Below are positions 63,555 to 64,000 of a stretch of 64,000 nt of DNA, in pieces. The position numbers were made by a program, and so were the translations under genes. Origin of the DNA: Synechococcus sp. RS9909. Lineage in GTDB: Bacteria; Cyanobacteriota; Cyanobacteriia; PCC-6307; Cyanobiaceae. The first letter of the stretch is position 1, and every line of letters begins with the position of its first letter. The DNA lies in NCBI RefSeq assembly GCF_014279595.1, contig NZ_CP047943.1, forward strand, positions 682,001 to 746,000, given 5' to 3'. The notes below the pieces were generated by a model. That model was not told where the DNA came from, did not search any database, and saw only the letters and a list, made by a program, of their open reading frames with translations.

Positions 63555-64000
63555 TCAGCTCTTCTGCCAGCACTGTTGGGGGTTGCTGGTGGTCAGCAGC
63601 ATTCCCTGAATCGGAGTGGTCGTGGTGTGCAGGGTGTAGCTGAATTCGCTCGGCCGCACACCGCTCGGCCGTGCACACACGAAGGTGGCACCGCTGGTGT
63701 TGGTGGTGGGCACCGTGCTGATGTTGTACAGCTTCAGCAGATTGACCATGGCGGCGTCGTAATTGACCTCCGCCTGGTTGTTGCCCAGGAACAACTGGGA
63801 ACGGCTGGCACCACAGCGGGTTTTGGAGGTGGTGACCTGGGGATAGAGGGCCTTGGAGGTGTAAGTCACATCGCAGAGCATCCCCTTGGAGGTGTTGCTC
63901 GGTCCGCTGATCGCCAGGATCGCCACCGACTGGGGCGTGGCTTCACGCACAAACACGGACTTGGGAATCAACCCCTTCAGGTCGATCGCCTTGGCAGCAG
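63555..64000 (-). CDS. Truncated hypothetical exported protein (5' end off window)
   Basis: The frame is open to the right window edge, so the N-terminus is missing. About 148 residues remain: a Ser/Thr/Asn-rich domain with Cys in MLCDVTYTS, SKTRCGAS, FVCARPSG and PQQCWQKS. Such composition is common in exported or surface proteins and in pilus-associated adhesins, but no family is recognised. It is convergent with trpC. Confidence 0.5.
   Translation of the reverse strand, partial: AAKAIDLKGLIPKSVFVREATPQSVAILAISGPSNTSKGMLCDVTYTSKALYPQVTTSKTRCGASRSQLFLGNNQAEVNYDAAMVNLLKLYNISTVPTTNTSGATFVCARPSGVRPSEFSYTLHTTTTPIQGMLLTTSNPQQCWQKS

Overview
The window is GC-rich, densely packed chromosomal DNA from a cyanobacterium of the marine/brackish picocyanobacterial lineage (Synechococcus/Cyanobium type). 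The lineage call rests on chlorophyll synthase (chlG), an active/inactive ClpP3-ClpR protease pair, a ddl-ftsQ-ftsZ block followed by the SRP RNA, a MenG/UbiE methyltransferase, DUF2862 and DUF4359 proteins, an FtsZ ending in a conserved C-terminal peptide, and several short proteins that look picocyanobacterial. The species cannot be fixed from the sequence. I see no insertion sequence, prophage or CRISPR array.

Layout. 1-8.6 kb is a type IV pilus region. It holds a leftward block of a truncated pseudopilin, a PilV-like and a PilX-like protein, a second pilin and the PilA-like major pilin. A histidine kinase and an OmpR-type regulator follow as convergent, overlapping genes. Next comes a rightward run of four minor-pilin-like genes, tightly packed with a second histidine kinase and an ABC permease. 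Three of the leftward promoter regions share direct repeats with an 11-bp period, the spacing expected of an OmpR-family regulator. 11-22 kb is housekeeping: trmH, an alkyltransferase-like protein, rsmB, a class A PBP, chlG, hisF, menG, glyQ, comEC and tRNA-Ser(CGA).

22.3-35.4 kb is the most unusual part. A LysR-type regulator precedes a cluster containing one intact P-type ATPase, two full-length P-type-ATPase-like proteins whose catalytic Asp is Thr, two separate small proteins with a basic HMA-like (CoBaHMA-like) domain, two paralogous small hydrophobic-hairpin proteins, a beta-carbonic anhydrase and a degenerate ArsA-like protein. All three ATPase-type proteins also start with the basic HMA-like domain, giving five copies in about 11 kb. 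The intact ATPase lacks the CPx metal motif and carries an HTH-like C-terminus. A membrane-transport or membrane-remodelling complex built from one catalytic and two pseudo-ATPase subunits is the best candidate here for an undescribed system.

35.4-64 kb returns to core functions. There is a polysaccharide pair (glycosyltransferase plus sugar-phosphate transferase) and a channel-like protein. After these come cbiB, ilvC, clpP3-clpR, a PIN/TRAM protein, hemW, panB and ffs, then ftsZ-ftsQ-ddl and miaB. A probable peptide/amide catabolic module follows (enolase-superfamily epimerase, DUF1611, amidohydrolase, FAD-linked oxidase). The window ends with folC-argD, murA, three tRNAs, a SpoU-type methyltransferase, lpdA, trpC and a truncated secreted-looking protein at the right edge.
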